Positions 41,487 through 51,355 of a DNA stretch of 56,843 bases are shown here, one piece after another (within the stretch, counting starts at the first letter, position 1; each line of letters opens with the position of its first letter). Origin of the DNA: Clostridiales bacterium (lineage in GTDB: Bacteria; Bacillota; Clostridia; Oscillospirales; Oscillospiraceae). The notes beneath the pieces are model-generated. The model was given only the letters and a program-made list of their open reading frames with translations, did no database searches and was not told where the DNA came from. Position numbers and translations under genes: made by a program. The stretch is from positions 1 through 56,843 of the forward strand of contig JAJBUK010000127.1 in NCBI GenBank assembly GCA_020860385.1, read 5' to 3'.

Positions 41487-42971
41487 TTACAGGCAGGTGT
41501 ACCCCATCAGGAACTCATCCACCTCCCGGGCGCAGGCTCTGCCCTCAGCGATGCCCCACACCACCAGGGACTGGCCCCGGTGCATATCTCCGGCGGTGAA
41601 CACCTTGGGGACGTTGGTGCTGTACTTCCCCGCCGCCGTCTTTACGTTGGTGCGCTGGTTCAGCTCCACCCCGAAGGCTTCGGAGACGTAGGGCTGGGAG
41701 CCCAGGAAGCCCGCCGCAATCAGCAGCAGCTCGCAGGGCAGCGTCTCCTCGCTGCCCTCCACCGGTACCATCATTCTCCGGCCGGTGGCCTCGTCCCGCT
41801 TGCTCTCCAGATGGACGATGGTGACGGCGGAGAGCTGGCCGTTTTCGTCCTTGTGGAACTCCTTCACTGTGGTCTGATACAGCCGGGGGTCGTGGCCAAA
41901 GACGGCGATGGCCTCCTCGTGGCCGTAGTCCGTCTTTTTCACCAGGGGCCACTGGGGCCAGGGGTTGGAGGGCAGCCGGGTGGAGGACGGCTCCGGCATC
42001 ATCTCCAGCGCGGTGATGCTCTTGCAGCCGTGGCGCATACAGGTGCCGATGCAGTCGTTGCCGGTGTCGCCGCCGCCCACGACGATGACGTTCTTATCCT
42101 TGGCGGAGATGTTCTTGCCGTCGGTGAGACCGGAGTCCAGCAGGCTCTTGGTGTTACGGCGGAGGAAGTCCACGGCGAAGTAGATGCCCTCGGCGTCCCG
42201 GCCCGGCCCCTGCAAATCTCTGGGGTTGGACGCGCCGCAGCACAGCACCACCGCGTCATACTGCTCCATCAAATCCTGGGCGGGGACGGTGCTCCCTACG
42301 TCGGCGTTGGTGACGAAGGTGACGCCCTCCTCCTTCATCAGGTTCACCCGGCGGTCTACGACGGACTTCTCCAGCTTCATGTTGGGGATGCCGTACATCA
42401 TCAGGCCGCCGATGCGGTCAAACCGCTCGTACACCGTCACGGAATGGCCCCGGCGGTTCAGCAAATCTGCCACCGCCAGGCCGGAGGGGCCGGAGCCCAC
42501 CACGGCGATGCGCTTCCCAGTCCGCACAGCGGGGATGCGGGGCTGAATCAGCCCGTTCTCCCAGCCGTACTCGATGAGGGCCAGCTCGTTCTCCTTCACG
42601 GTGACGGGGTCGCCGTTTGCTCCGCAGGTGCAGGCCGCCATGCACAGACCCGGGCACACCCGCCCGGTGAACTCCGGGAAGGATGCCGTCTTGCACAGGC
42701 GGGTCAGGGCGTGCTCCCAGTTGCCCTTGTAAATCATGTCGTTCCACTCCGGAATCAGGTTGTGGAGCGGGCAGCCGGAGTACATCCCGGAGAGCTGGAT
42801 GCAGCTCTGGCAGAAGGGGACGCCGCAGTTCATGCACCGGGCCGCCTGCTCCTTGCGCTCCTCCCTGTCCAGCATGGGGTGAAATTCGTTGAAGTTCTGA
42901 ATCCTGGCAAGGGGCTGGATGGCGGGGTTCTCCTTGCGCTCATAGTCTAAAAATCCGGTCGGTTTACCCAT
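41487..42971 (-). CDS. gltD: Glutamate synthase, small subunit
   Basis: A 494-aa NADPH-dependent flavoprotein that feeds electrons to GltB for glutamate synthesis. The N-terminal Fe-S region carries CMNCGVPFCQSC...SGCPLHN and the second cluster CPGLCMAACTCG. Two dinucleotide folds follow: GSGPSGLAVADLLNRRGHSV (FAD) and NVIVVGGGDTGNDCIGT (NADPH). The C-terminal FTAGDMHRGQSLVVWGIAEG binds FAD. The length is normal. ATG 42971 has AGGAGG and sits 17 nt after gltB, so both subunits come from one message. Confidence 0.96.
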   Translation of the reverse strand: MGKPTGFLDYERKENPAIQPLARIQNFNEFHPMLDREERKEQAARCMNCGVPFCQSCIQLSGMYSGCPLHNLIPEWNDMIYKGNWEHALTRLCKTASFPEFTGRVCPGLCMAACTCGANGDPVTVKENELALIEYGWENGLIQPRIPAVRTGKRIAVVGSGPSGLAVADLLNRRGHSVTVYERFDRIGGLMMYGIPNMKLEKSVVDRRVNLMKEEGVTFVTNADVGSTVPAQDLMEQYDAVVLCCGASNPRDLQGPGRDAEGIYFAVDFLRRNTKSLLDSGLTDGKNISAKDKNVIVVGGGDTGNDCIGTCMRHGCKSITALEMMPEPSSTRLPSNPWPQWPLVKKTDYGHEEAIAVFGHDPRLYQTTVKEFHKDENGQLSAVTIVHLESKRDEATGRRMMVPVEGSEETLPCELLLIAAGFLGSQPYVSEAFGVELNQRTNVKTAAGKYSTNVPKVFTAGDMHRGQSLVVWGIAEGRACAREVDEFLMGYTCL

Positions 42972-42988
42972 TGTCTGTTCCCTCCTGC

Positions 42989-45900
42989 TCAGTTCGCTGC
43001 GATGCTGTAGAACGCATCGATTTCCGCCTGCTCATGGGTCAGGCCCTTTTCCTCTGCCCTGGCGATGGCCTTCAGCATCCGGTTGTAATCCACCGGCATG
43101 ATTTTCTTAAAGTAGGGCAGGTAATGCTCGAAGTCCGCCAGCACCATTTTGCCCTTCTCCGAGCCGGTGGCGGCAACGTGCTCCTCTATCATGGTGCGCA
43201 GCTCCTGGATGTCGTGCTTCTGCTCCACCAGGTCGATGTTTACCATGCTCTTGTTCACCCGGAGGTACAGGTCCCGCTTCATGTCCAGCACATAGGCGAT
43301 GCCGCCGGACATACCGGCTGCGAAGTTCTTGCCGGTGCTGCCCAGGACTACCACTCTGCCGCCGGTCATGTACTCGCAACCATGGTCGCCCACGCCCTCC
43401 ACTACGGCGTAGGCCCCGGAGTTCCGGACGCAGAACCGCTCCCCGGCCACACCGGCCACGAAGGCCTTGCCCGCCGTGGCGCCGTAGAGGGCCACGTTGC
43501 CGATGATGATGTTCTCATCCGCCTTGAACTGGGAGCCCTTGGGGGGATAGACCACGATTTTGCCGCCGGAAAGGCCCTTGCCCAGATAGTCGTTGGAGTC
43601 GCCCTCCAGCTCCATGGTCAGCCCCTTGGGGATGAAGGCCCCGAAGGACTGGCCGCCGCCGCCGTAGCACTTGATACGGTAGGTGTCGTCCGGCAGGCTG
43701 CTGCCGTGGAGGCGGGTGATCTCGCTGCCGAAGATGGTGCCCAGGGTGCGGTCGGTGGAGCTGATTTTCAGCTCCATAGAGGCGGGCTTGCCGCTTTTCA
43801 GCGCCCGGCCCATCTTCTTCAGGAACACGGATTCGTCCACCGTCTTTTCCAGTTCAAAGTCAAAGATCTTGGCGGGGTCGAAGTGGCGCTCCTCGCTGTC
43901 GATGTAGGGGTTATTCAGGATGGCGCTCAGGTCCACCGTGTCCGCCCGCTGGGTGATGCGGTTCTGACGGGCTTCCAGCTTGTCGCTGCGGCCAACCATC
44001 TCCTCCACGGTGCGGAAGCCCAGCTTCGCCATGATTTCCCGCAGCTGCCGGGCGATGAAGAGCATATAGTTCTCCACATACTCCGGCTTGCCCTGGAAGC
44101 GCTTGCGGAGGGCGGGGTTCTGGGTGGCGATGCCCATGGGGCAGGTGTCCAGGTTGCACACCCGCATCATCACGCAGCCCATAGCCACCAGGGGGCCGGT
44201 GGCGAAGCCGAACTCCTCCGCGCCCAGCAGGCAGGCGATGGCCACATCCCGGCCCGTCATCAGCTTGGAGTCCGCCTCAATGACCACCCGGGAGCGCAGG
44301 CCGTTCTGAATCAGGGTCTGGTGGGTCTCCGCCACACCCAGCTCCCAGGGGAGGCCGGCGTTGTGGATGGAGCTCTTCGGCGCTGCGCCGGAGCCACCGT
44401 CGTAGCCGGAAATCAGGATGACCTGGGCGCCGCCCTTGGCCACGCCTGCCGCGATGGTGCCCACGCCGGCCTCGGACACCAGCTTCACGTTGATGCGGGC
44501 CCCCCGGTTGGCGTTTTTCAGGTCGTAAATCAGCTGGGCCAAATCCTCGATGGAGTAAATGTCATGGTGGGGCGGCGGGGAAATCAGGGACACGCCGGGG
44601 GTGGAGAATCTCGTTTTCGCCACCCAGGGGTACACCTTCTTGCCGGGCAGGTGGCCGCCCTCGCCGGGCTTCGCACCTTGGGCCATCTTGATTTGAATCT
44701 CGTTGCCACTCATCAGGTACTGGGAGTTGACGCCGAACCGTCCGGAGGCCACCTGCACGATGGTGCAGGCCCGCTCGGTGCCGTACCGGTCGGCGGGCTC
44801 GCCGCCCTCGCCGGTGTTGGAGTGGGCCCCCAGGTGGTTCATGGCGATGGCCAGGCACTCGTGGGCCTCGGCGGACAGGCAGCCGTAGCTCATGGCAGCG
44901 GTCTTGAACCGCTTGACGATTTCGTACTCGCTCTCCACCTCGTCCAGGGGGACACCGCCGTTCTCGTCAAACTTGAAGTCCATCAGGCCCCGGAGGGTGT
45001 GGGGGACGGAGTCGTCGTCCACGGAACGGGCGTATTCCTGGAAGGTCTCGTAGCTGCCGGTGCGGACGGCCTGCTGGAGCAGGGCGATGGTTTTCGCGTT
45101 GTACAGGTGATCCTCCGTGCCGTTGCCCGCCCGGGACTTGTGGGTGCCGGGGCTGTCCAGAGTGGTGTCGATAGTCAGGCCCAGGGGGTCGAAGGCGTGG
45201 TTGTGGTTATACTCCACCGTCTCCTCGATTTCCTTCAGGCCGATGCCGCCCACCCGGGAGACGGTGTTGGTGAAGTACTGGTCAATGACCTCCTTGGAGA
45301 TGCCCACCGCCTCGAAAATCTGGGCGGACTGGTAGGACTGGAGGGTGGAAATGCCCATCTTGGAGGCGATTTTCACGATGCCCTTCAAAATGGCCTGGTT
45401 ATAGTCGTCAATGGCGACGGAAACTTCCTTGTCCAGCAGCTTCTTCTCCACCAGCTCCATGATGCACTCCTGGGCCAGGTAGGGGTTGATGGCGGACGCG
45501 CCGTAGCCTAAGAGGGTGGCGAAGTGGTGTACCTCCCGCGGCTCCGCCGTCTCCACCACCACGGACAGGCTGGTGCGCTTCTTCGTCCGCACCAGGTATT
45601 GCTGGAGGGCGGACACCGCCAGCAGGGAGGGGATGGCCACATGGTTCTCGTCCACGCCCCGGTCGGAGAGAATCAGGATGTTGGCTCCCCGCCGGTATGC
45701 CCGGTCTGCCGCCACGAACATCCGGTCAATGGCCCGCTCCAGGGGGGTGTTCTTATAGTACAGCATGGAGATGGTCTCCACCTGGAAGCCGGGCTGCTTC
45801 ATGCTGCGGATTTTCAAAAGGTCGATGGAGGTCAGGATGGGGTGCTTGATGCGCAGGGCCTTGCAGTTCTCCGCCACCTCCTGGAGGAGGTTGCCGCCGC

Positions 45901-47539
45901 TGCCAAGGTGGACGGCGGTGTCCGTCACCACTTCCTCCCGGATGGCGTCGATGGGCGGGTTGGTGACCTGGGCGAACATCTGCTTGAAGTAGCTGAACAG
46001 GGGCTGGTGCTGCTCGGACAACACCGCCAGGGGAATATCCACACCCATGGCCGCTGTAGGCTCCTCGCCGGTCTGGGCCATCAGCAGGATGGAATCCTTC
46101 ACCTCTTCATAGGTGTAGCCGAAGGCCTTGTACATTCTGTCCCGCTCGTCCTGACTATAGGTGGTGATGTGATGGTTGGGGATGGGCAGGTCGTGGAGCT
46201 CGATGAGGTTCATGTCCAGCCACTCGCCGTAGGGCTGTCGGCGGGCGTACTTCTCCTTCAACTCGTCGTCGGTGACGAGGCGGCCCGCCACCGTGTCCAC
46301 CATCAGCATACGGCCAGGCTGGAGGCGGGATTTCATGACGATTTTCTCCGGTGGCACATCCAGCACGCCCACCTCGGAGGCCAGCACCAGCTGGTCGTCA
46401 TCCGTGACGTAGTACCGGGAGGGGCGCAGACCGTTCCGGTCCAGCACAGCCCCCACGATGTCGCCGTCGGAGAAGATGATGGAGGCGGGGCCGTCCCAGG
46501 GCTCCATCATGGTGGCGTAGTAACGGTAGAAGTCCCGCTTCTCCCGGCTCATGTTCTGGTCGTTGGTCCAGGGCTCCGGGATGCACATCATCACCGCCAT
46601 GGGCAGCTCGATGCCGTTCATCACCAGGAACTCCAGGGTGTTGTCCAGCCGGGCGGAGTCGGAGCCGTTGGGGTTCACCACAGGGTAGACCTTATCCAGA
46701 TCCTCCTCGCTCATCACGTTGGAGGCCATGGTCTCCTCACGGGCCAGCATACGGTCGGCGTTGCCCCGGATGGTGTTGATTTCGCCGTTGTGGAGGATGA
46801 AGCGGTTGGGGTGGGCCCGCTCCCAGGAGGGGTTCGTGTTGGTGGAGAAGCGGGAGTGAACAGAGGCGATGGCGGATTCATAGTCCTCATCCTGCAGGTC
46901 GCAGTAGAAGTTCCGCAGCTGCCCCACCAGGAACATACCTTTATAGACGATGGTGCGGCTGGAGCAGGAGACCACATAAGTGTTGTCGTTAGACTGCTCA
47001 AAGACCCGGCGGGCGATGTACAGCTTCCGGTCAAAGGCCAGCCCCTTCTCGCAGCGGGCGGGCCGTTCCACGAAGCCCTGCTCGATGTAGGGCATACAGT
47101 CCAGGGCTTTGTGGCCCAGGATGGAGGGGTTGGTGGGGACGGTGCGCCACCCCAGGAAGCGCATCCCCTCCTTCTCCACAATGACCTCGAACATCTTCTT
47201 GGCCTGGGAGCGTTTCAGCGTGTCCTGGGGGAAGAAGAACATCCCGATGCCGTAGTCCCGCTCGCCCCCCAGGGGGATATTGCACAGGGCAGCGGCCTTG
47301 CTGAAAAACTTGTGGGAGATTTGCAGCATGATGCCCACGCCGTCGCCGGTCTTGCCCTCGGCGTCCTTGCCGGCGCGGTGCTCCAGCTTTTCCACGATTT
47401 TCAGGGCGTTGTCCACATTGGCGTGGCTCTTGCGGCCTTTGATGTCCACCACGGCGCCAATGCCGCAGGCGTCATGCTCGAACTGGGGGTCGTAAAGCCC
47501 CTGGGCGGGCACGGTGCGCTCCGTTCTGTTCATTTCCAT
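42989..47539 (-). CDS. gltB: Glutamate synthase, large subunit
   Basis: A 1516-aa enzyme that transfers the glutamine amide to 2-oxoglutarate. The glutamine amidotransferase domain begins at Cys25 in FEHDACGIGAVV (the nucleophile becomes the N-terminus after propeptide removal) and has NGEINTIRGNADRM. The central domain and FMN barrel follow, with GLPWELGVAETHQTL and GCVMMRVCNLDTCPMGIATQ holding the 3Fe-4S cysteines. The beta-helix end includes GGRVVVLG and GKNFAAGMSGG. I chose ATG 47539 because AAGGAG is 9 nt upstream. With glnA in the same block it forms the GS-GOGAT cycle. Confidence 0.97.
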   Translation of the reverse strand: MEMNRTERTVPAQGLYDPQFEHDACGIGAVVDIKGRKSHANVDNALKIVEKLEHRAGKDAEGKTGDGVGIMLQISHKFFSKAAALCNIPLGGERDYGIGMFFFPQDTLKRSQAKKMFEVIVEKEGMRFLGWRTVPTNPSILGHKALDCMPYIEQGFVERPARCEKGLAFDRKLYIARRVFEQSNDNTYVVSCSSRTIVYKGMFLVGQLRNFYCDLQDEDYESAIASVHSRFSTNTNPSWERAHPNRFILHNGEINTIRGNADRMLAREETMASNVMSEEDLDKVYPVVNPNGSDSARLDNTLEFLVMNGIELPMAVMMCIPEPWTNDQNMSREKRDFYRYYATMMEPWDGPASIIFSDGDIVGAVLDRNGLRPSRYYVTDDDQLVLASEVGVLDVPPEKIVMKSRLQPGRMLMVDTVAGRLVTDDELKEKYARRQPYGEWLDMNLIELHDLPIPNHHITTYSQDERDRMYKAFGYTYEEVKDSILLMAQTGEEPTAAMGVDIPLAVLSEQHQPLFSYFKQMFAQVTNPPIDAIREEVVTDTAVHLGSGGNLLQEVAENCKALRIKHPILTSIDLLKIRSMKQPGFQVETISMLYYKNTPLERAIDRMFVAADRAYRRGANILILSDRGVDENHVAIPSLLAVSALQQYLVRTKKRTSLSVVVETAEPREVHHFATLLGYGASAINPYLAQECIMELVEKKLLDKEVSVAIDDYNQAILKGIVKIASKMGISTLQSYQSAQIFEAVGISKEVIDQYFTNTVSRVGGIGLKEIEETVEYNHNHAFDPLGLTIDTTLDSPGTHKSRAGNGTEDHLYNAKTIALLQQAVRTGSYETFQEYARSVDDDSVPHTLRGLMDFKFDENGGVPLDEVESEYEIVKRFKTAAMSYGCLSAEAHECLAIAMNHLGAHSNTGEGGEPADRYGTERACTIVQVASGRFGVNSQYLMSGNEIQIKMAQGAKPGEGGHLPGKKVYPWVAKTRFSTPGVSLISPPPHHDIYSIEDLAQLIYDLKNANRGARINVKLVSEAGVGTIAAGVAKGGAQVILISGYDGGSGAAPKSSIHNAGLPWELGVAETHQTLIQNGLRSRVVIEADSKLMTGRDVAIACLLGAEEFGFATGPLVAMGCVMMRVCNLDTCPMGIATQNPALRKRFQGKPEYVENYMLFIARQLREIMAKLGFRTVEEMVGRSDKLEARQNRITQRADTVDLSAILNNPYIDSEERHFDPAKIFDFELEKTVDESVFLKKMGRALKSGKPASMELKISSTDRTLGTIFGSEITRLHGSSLPDDTYRIKCYGGGGQSFGAFIPKGLTMELEGDSNDYLGKGLSGGKIVVYPPKGSQFKADENIIIGNVALYGATAGKAFVAGVAGERFCVRNSGAYAVVEGVGDHGCEYMTGGRVVVLGSTGKNFAAGMSGGIAYVLDMKRDLYLRVNKSMVNIDLVEQKHDIQELRTMIEEHVAATGSEKGKMVLADFEHYLPYFKKIMPVDYNRMLKAIARAEEKGLTHEQAEIDAFYSIAAN

Positions 47540-47674
47540 AGTTCCTGACTCCTTTTCGGTGATGTGGGAGAACTGTCTTTGTTTGCGGGGGAAAGGTGCC
47601 TCAGAGGCGCAGCAATGGCACGCTGCCTCCCCATTGAGACACCTTTCTATGATTCTATTCAATTCCTTCCGGGT

Positions 47675-48898
47675 TTACTTGTTCAGCAGCGCCACGATGC
47701 GCTCCACGGCCTCTACCGTGGCCTCCGCCTCGCCGAAGGCGGTAAAGCGGATGTAGCCCTCTCCGCTGGGGCCGAAGCCCGCGCCGGGGGTGGTGGCCAC
47801 GTTGGCCTCCTCCAGCAGCTTGTCAAAGAAGTCCCAGGAGGGCATACCGCCCGGGGTCTTGGCCCAGACATAGGGGGAGTTCTTGCCGCCGTAGACCTCC
47901 AGCCCGGCCTTTTGCAGGCCGTCATAAATCACCTTGGCGTTCTGCTTATAGAAGGCGATATTCTCCATGATTTGCCGCTGGCCTTCCTCGGTGTACACCG
48001 CCGCAGCCCCCCGCTGGATGATATAGGAGGTGCCGTTGAACTTGGTGCTCTGGCGGCGGTTCCACATACCGTTCAGGCTGACGCCGTCGCGCACCAGCGC
48101 TTTGGGCACCACGGTGTAGCCGCAGCGGGTGCCGGTAAAGCCCGCCGTCTTGGAGAAGGAGCGGAACTCGATTGCGCAGGTCTCGGCCCCCTCCACCTCG
48201 AAGATAGAGTGGGGAACGTTGTCCTCCTCGATGAATGCCTCATAAGCCGCGTCAAAGAGGATGACTGCATCATTGGCGTTGGCGTAATCCACCCAGACCT
48301 TTAACTGGTCTTTCGTCAGCACGGTGCCGGTGGGGTTGTTGGGGGAGCAGATATAGATGAGGTCTACCGGCTCCGTGGGAAGGGCGGGGACGAAGCCGTT
48401 CTCCGCCACGGTGGGCATATAGTAGAGGTTCGTCCACTTCTCCGCCTGGGGGTCATAGTCCCCGGCCCGGCCTGCCATGGCGTTGGTGTCCACATAGACG
48501 GGGTACACCGGGTCGCAGACGGCCACCTTGTTGTCCGCCCCGAAAATATCCCCAATGTTGCCGCAGTCAGACTTGGCTCCGTCGGAGATGAACACCTCGT
48601 CGGGCTGGATGTTCACCCCCCGGCGCTGGAAGTCGTGGGCGACGATGACCTCCCGCAGGAAGGCGTAGCCCTGCTCCGGGCCGTAGCCCCGGAAGGTCTC
48701 CGCCCTGCCCATCTCGTCCACCGCAGCGTGGAGGGCGTCGGTGACGGCAGGCACCAGGGGCCGGGTCACGTCTCCGATGGAGAGCTTGATGATTTTCCGC
48801 TCCGGGTGGGCCTGGGCGTAGACCGAAATGCGCCGGGCCACCTCGCTGAACAGATAGCTGCCGGGCAGCTTTTGATAGTTGCTGTTAATGGTTGCCAT
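47675..48898 (-). CDS. dapL: LL-diaminopimelate aminotransferase
   Basis: A 407-aa PLP enzyme that makes LL-diaminopimelate directly from tetrahydrodipicolinate, using glutamate as donor, for lysine and peptidoglycan. Signatures are [14 protein letters not shown] at the N-terminus, [34 protein letters not shown] and the PLP lysine in [17 protein letters not shown]. The length is exactly that of DapL. Its position between the ANTAR gene and gltB ties lysine/cell-wall synthesis to nitrogen supply, and it consumes the glutamate that GltBD makes. GGAGGT precedes the ATG. Confidence 0.97.
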   Translation of the reverse strand: MATINSNYQKLPGSYLFSEVARRISVYAQAHPERKIIKLSIGDVTRPLVPAVTDALHAAVDEMGRAETFRGYGPEQGYAFLREVIVAHDFQRRGVNIQPDEVFISDGAKSDCGNIGDIFGADNKVAVCDPVYPVYVDTNAMAGRAGDYDPQAEKWTNLYYMPTVAENGFVPALPTEPVDLIYICSPNNPTGTVLTKDQLKVWVDYANANDAVILFDAAYEAFIEEDNVPHSIFEVEGAETCAIEFRSFSKTAGFTGTRCGYTVVPKALVRDGVSLNGMWNRRQSTKFNGTSYIIQRGAAAVYTEEGQRQIMENIAFYKQNAKVIYDGLQKAGLEVYGGKNSPYVWAKTPGGMPSWDFFDKLLEEANVATTPGAGFGPSGEGYIRFTAFGEAEATVEAVERIVALLNK

Positions 48899-48968
48899 GT
48901 GATACCTCCAGTTTGCTTCCTCCGCGCCCAGGGGGCGCGTTCCTCTTTATGATGTTTATAATGTATGC

Positions 48969-49508
48969 TCAAAACTCGTCGCCTAAAATCAGCCTGGCCG
49001 TCTGCACCATCCGTGCGCCGGAATCCATGCTCTGCTTCTGAATGTAGCGGTGGGCCTGCTCCTCCGTCATGCCATTGCGCTCCATCAGCAGCTGCTTCGC
49101 CGCCTCTACCACGGCCCGTTCCTCCTCGTTCCTGCGGGGGCGGATGTACTTGCCCAGCTGCCGGTTGGCCTGCATCAGCATCTCCACCGAGGCGCACAGG
49201 CTGCTGCGGGACACCGGGGCGGGCAGGCGGAAGATGTCCTCATTCACCAGGTCCAGCTGGCCCTGGGTGGCCACCATCAGCATGGAGCACTCCGGCGGCA
49301 GATCCTCGAACAAATCCTCACAGGTGCCGTCTGTCAGCTTATACCCGCAGACGACCACAGTCAAGCGCGATTTATGAACCATGCGTTTGACCTCGCCGCA
49401 GCTGCGCATGGTGATGCACCCCACGGCGCACCCCGCCTGAATCAGCTCCGCCATCCTCCGGCAGGTAGTCTCGCTTTCAAACGCAACGATTATTTTTTCC
49501 ACTCTCAT
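48969..49508 (-). CDS. ANTAR-domain antiterminator (response-regulator-like)
   Basis: A 179-aa protein. The N-terminal 115 aa are receiver-like but degenerate (IIVAFESE..., VVVCGYKL), without a clear phosphoacceptor triad. Residues about 124-179 form an ANTAR domain, including ERAVVEAAKQLLMERNGMTE, EEQAHRYIQKQSMDSG and VQTARLIL, which binds paired hexaloop RNA hairpins to prevent termination. It lies 33 nt after glnA, the same place as nitR-type regulators in clostridia. The attenuator before the divergent glnN (51250) is a likely target. ATG 49508 uses GGGAG; a GTG lies one codon upstream. Confidence 0.92.
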   Translation of the reverse strand: MRVEKIIVAFESETTCRRMAELIQAGCAVGCITMRSCGEVKRMVHKSRLTVVVCGYKLTDGTCEDLFEDLPPECSMLMVATQGQLDLVNEDIFRLPAPVSRSSLCASVEMLMQANRQLGKYIRPRRNEEERAVVEAAKQLLMERNGMTEEQAHRYIQKQSMDSGARMVQTARLILGDEF

Positions 49509-49541
49509 CACGCTCCCAGGTTCTGTCGCTGGTGCGCAGGG

Positions 49542-50870
49542 TCAGTAAGCGACCATGTAGCGCCTGCGCTCCCACTCAGAGACCTGACCGCGATAGTCCT
49601 CCCATTCCCGCCGCTTGCCGGAGAGGTACGCTTCGGCGATATGCTCGCCCAGCACGTCCAGCAGCAGCTCGTCCTGCTCCAGGGCGCAGAGGGCCTCCTG
49701 CAAATTCCCCGGCAGAGGCCGCACCCCCAGGGCTGCCCGCTCCTCCGGAGTCAGGCTGGCGGGGTCCGCTTTCAGCTCCGGCGGAGCTTCCAGCCCCCGC
49801 TCGATGCCGTCCAGCCCGGCAGCCAGGCACACCGCCAGCGCCAGGTAGGGGTTGCCGCAGCAGTCGGGGCTGCGCAGTTCCACCCGGATCTGGCCGGGCT
49901 TCGCCATGGGGATACGCATCAGGGCGGTGCGGTTGCCGAAGGACCAGCTGGTGAAGCAGGGGGCTTCAAACCCCGGCACCAGCCGCTTGTAGGAGTTCAC
50001 CAGGGGGTTCGTCACCGCCGTAATGCCGCCGATGTGGGCCATCACTCCGGCGATGAAGCCCCGGGCCTCTTTGGAGAGGCCCTGCTCCGCCGCTCCGTCG
50101 TAGAACAGGTTCTTCCCGTCCCGGTGGAGAGTGAAGTTCAGGTGCATCCCGGAGCCTGCCCGGCCCGCTATAGGCTTGGGCATGAAGGTGGCATGGAGGC
50201 CGTTGCGCTGGGCCAGGGTCTTGACCGCCATCTGGAAGGTCAGGATATTGTCCGCCGCCTCCATAGCCGGGGCGTACTTGAAGTCGATTTCATGCTGGCC
50301 GGGGGCATTCTCGTGATGGGAGCACTCCACCTGGAAGCCCAGCGTCTCCAGCGCCAGCACCACCTCCCGGCGGACGTTCTCCCCCTGGTCCAGGGGGTAG
50401 ATGTCAAAGTAACCGGCCTGGTCGGTGGTGTTCATGGTGGGGCGGCCTTCCTCGTCGGTGTGGAACAGGAAGAACTCACACTCCGGCCCCACCTGCATGG
50501 TGATGCCCTGGGCCGCAGCCCGGTCACAGACCCGCTGCAGGACCTGGCGGGAGTCGCCGCCGAAGGGGGCGCCGTCCCCCTGGCAGATGTCGCACATCAG
50601 CCGGGCCACCTTCCCACGGGAGGGCCGCCAGGGGTACACCGCGAAGGTGCTGAGGTCGGGCACCAGGTACCGGTCAGAGTCGCTGGCGGCGGCGAAGCCG
50701 TCGATGGAGCTTCCGTCTATCATGACCTCTCCCGCCAGCGCCCGGGGCAACTGGGCGGCGGTAACGGCCACGTTTTTCAGCTTGCCGAATACGTCTACGA
50801 ATTGCAGGCGGACGAAGCTGACATCCTCCTCCTCCACGATCCGCAGGATCTCTTCCTTTGTATAGCGCAT
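49542..50870 (-). CDS. glnA: Glutamine synthetase, type I
   Basis: A 442-aa GSI that makes glutamine from glutamate, ammonia and ATP. FVDVFGKLKNVAV and MIDGSSIDGFAAASDSDRYLVPD open the active site; GPECEFFLF and HHENAPGQHEIDFKYA carry metal ligands, KPIAGRAGSGMHLNFTL binds ATP, and VNSYKRLVPGFEAPCFTSWSFGNRTALMRIP is the Glu-binding loop. The short form, without the adenylylation loop, is the GSI-alpha type of Bacillota, which is controlled by feedback and at RNA level. The promoter is at 50997. It heads glnA-ANTAR-dapL-gltBD, so its transcript is the backbone of nitrogen assimilation. Confidence 0.97.
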   Translation of the reverse strand: MRYTKEEILRIVEEEDVSFVRLQFVDVFGKLKNVAVTAAQLPRALAGEVMIDGSSIDGFAAASDSDRYLVPDLSTFAVYPWRPSRGKVARLMCDICQGDGAPFGGDSRQVLQRVCDRAAAQGITMQVGPECEFFLFHTDEEGRPTMNTTDQAGYFDIYPLDQGENVRREVVLALETLGFQVECSHHENAPGQHEIDFKYAPAMEAADNILTFQMAVKTLAQRNGLHATFMPKPIAGRAGSGMHLNFTLHRDGKNLFYDGAAEQGLSKEARGFIAGVMAHIGGITAVTNPLVNSYKRLVPGFEAPCFTSWSFGNRTALMRIPMAKPGQIRVELRSPDCCGNPYLALAVCLAAGLDGIERGLEAPPELKADPASLTPEERAALGVRPLPGNLQEALCALEQDELLLDVLGEHIAEAYLSGKRREWEDYRGQVSEWERRRYMVAY

Positions 50871-50996
50871 TTTCCCGCTCCTGTTCTCCTGCCCGCCTCC
50901 GGGCCGCAGGCTGGAGACGGGGAAGGATATGTGATAAGTGAAATGAATGTTCTGCGCCTGGAACTTGCAAATTCAGCCAGGGCGCTATCCTTATTT

Positions 50997-51024
50997 AGTA
51001 TACACCAAAAGCGGTTCCTGTCAA
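50997..51024 (-). promoter_or_regulatory. Promoter of glnA
   Basis: On the minus strand TTGACA (51019-51024), a 16-bp spacer and TATACT (50997-51002). The leader of about 120 nt contains an imperfect hairpin (GCGCCCTGG with CCAGGCGC) but no T-run, so no terminator is seen. Confidence 0.75.
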
Positions 51025-51146
51025 GTTTTTTCCCGGCTTTTTGACCAATGTTTTCAACGTTCCGTCACATTTTCTAAAAACCAGCCCCGGTTTTGGCGGT
51101 GTTTCGGGTGAATTTGAATGAATCCAAAAAATCTCCTGCAAAGCCC

Positions 51147-51175
51147 TTGCATAATTTTGAAAGTTGCGCTATAGT
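51147..51175 (+). promoter_or_regulatory. Promoter of glnN
   Basis: TTGCAT (51147-51152), a 17-bp spacer and TATAGT (51170-51175), predicting a start near 51182 and a leader of about 174 nt. Confidence 0.75.
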
Positions 51176-51249
51176 ATGCATAGTGATTCAAATTCACGTG
51201 CAAAACATCCAGCAGACCTCGAACAGAATGATACAACCTTATGAAACGT

Positions 51250-51297
51250 GACAATGGCGTCCCGGATAACCTCGTTATTGGCGTCATTGTCTTTTTT
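51250..51297 (+). promoter_or_regulatory. Leader terminator (attenuator) before glnN with an overlapping hexaloop hairpin
   Basis: GACAATGGCGTC (51250-51261) pairs with GGCGTCATTGTC (51280-51291) over 12 bp (two wobbles), with an inner ATAAC/GTTAT stem, and TTTTTT follows: a textbook intrinsic terminator in the 5' leader, 58 nt before the start codon. Its left arm can instead fold as GAC-[AATGGC]-GTC, a hexaloop with A at 1 and G at 4, the form ANTAR proteins bind in the second hairpin. I could not find the usual first hairpin. Confidence 0.7.
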
Positions 51298-51355
51298 CAT
51301 GGGTGGGATGGTATCAGTTCTGTCCAACCATCAATGTGAAAGGGTTGAATGTAGA

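Noticed and set aside
42971-47548. Long plus-strand frames opposite gltB
   Set aside because: Shadows: the coding strand shows every GltB motif.
50871-51355. Glutamine riboswitch or T-box in the glnA-glnN gap
   Set aside because: No T-box sequence, and no glutamine-riboswitch core that I can recognise; only the attenuator is supported.
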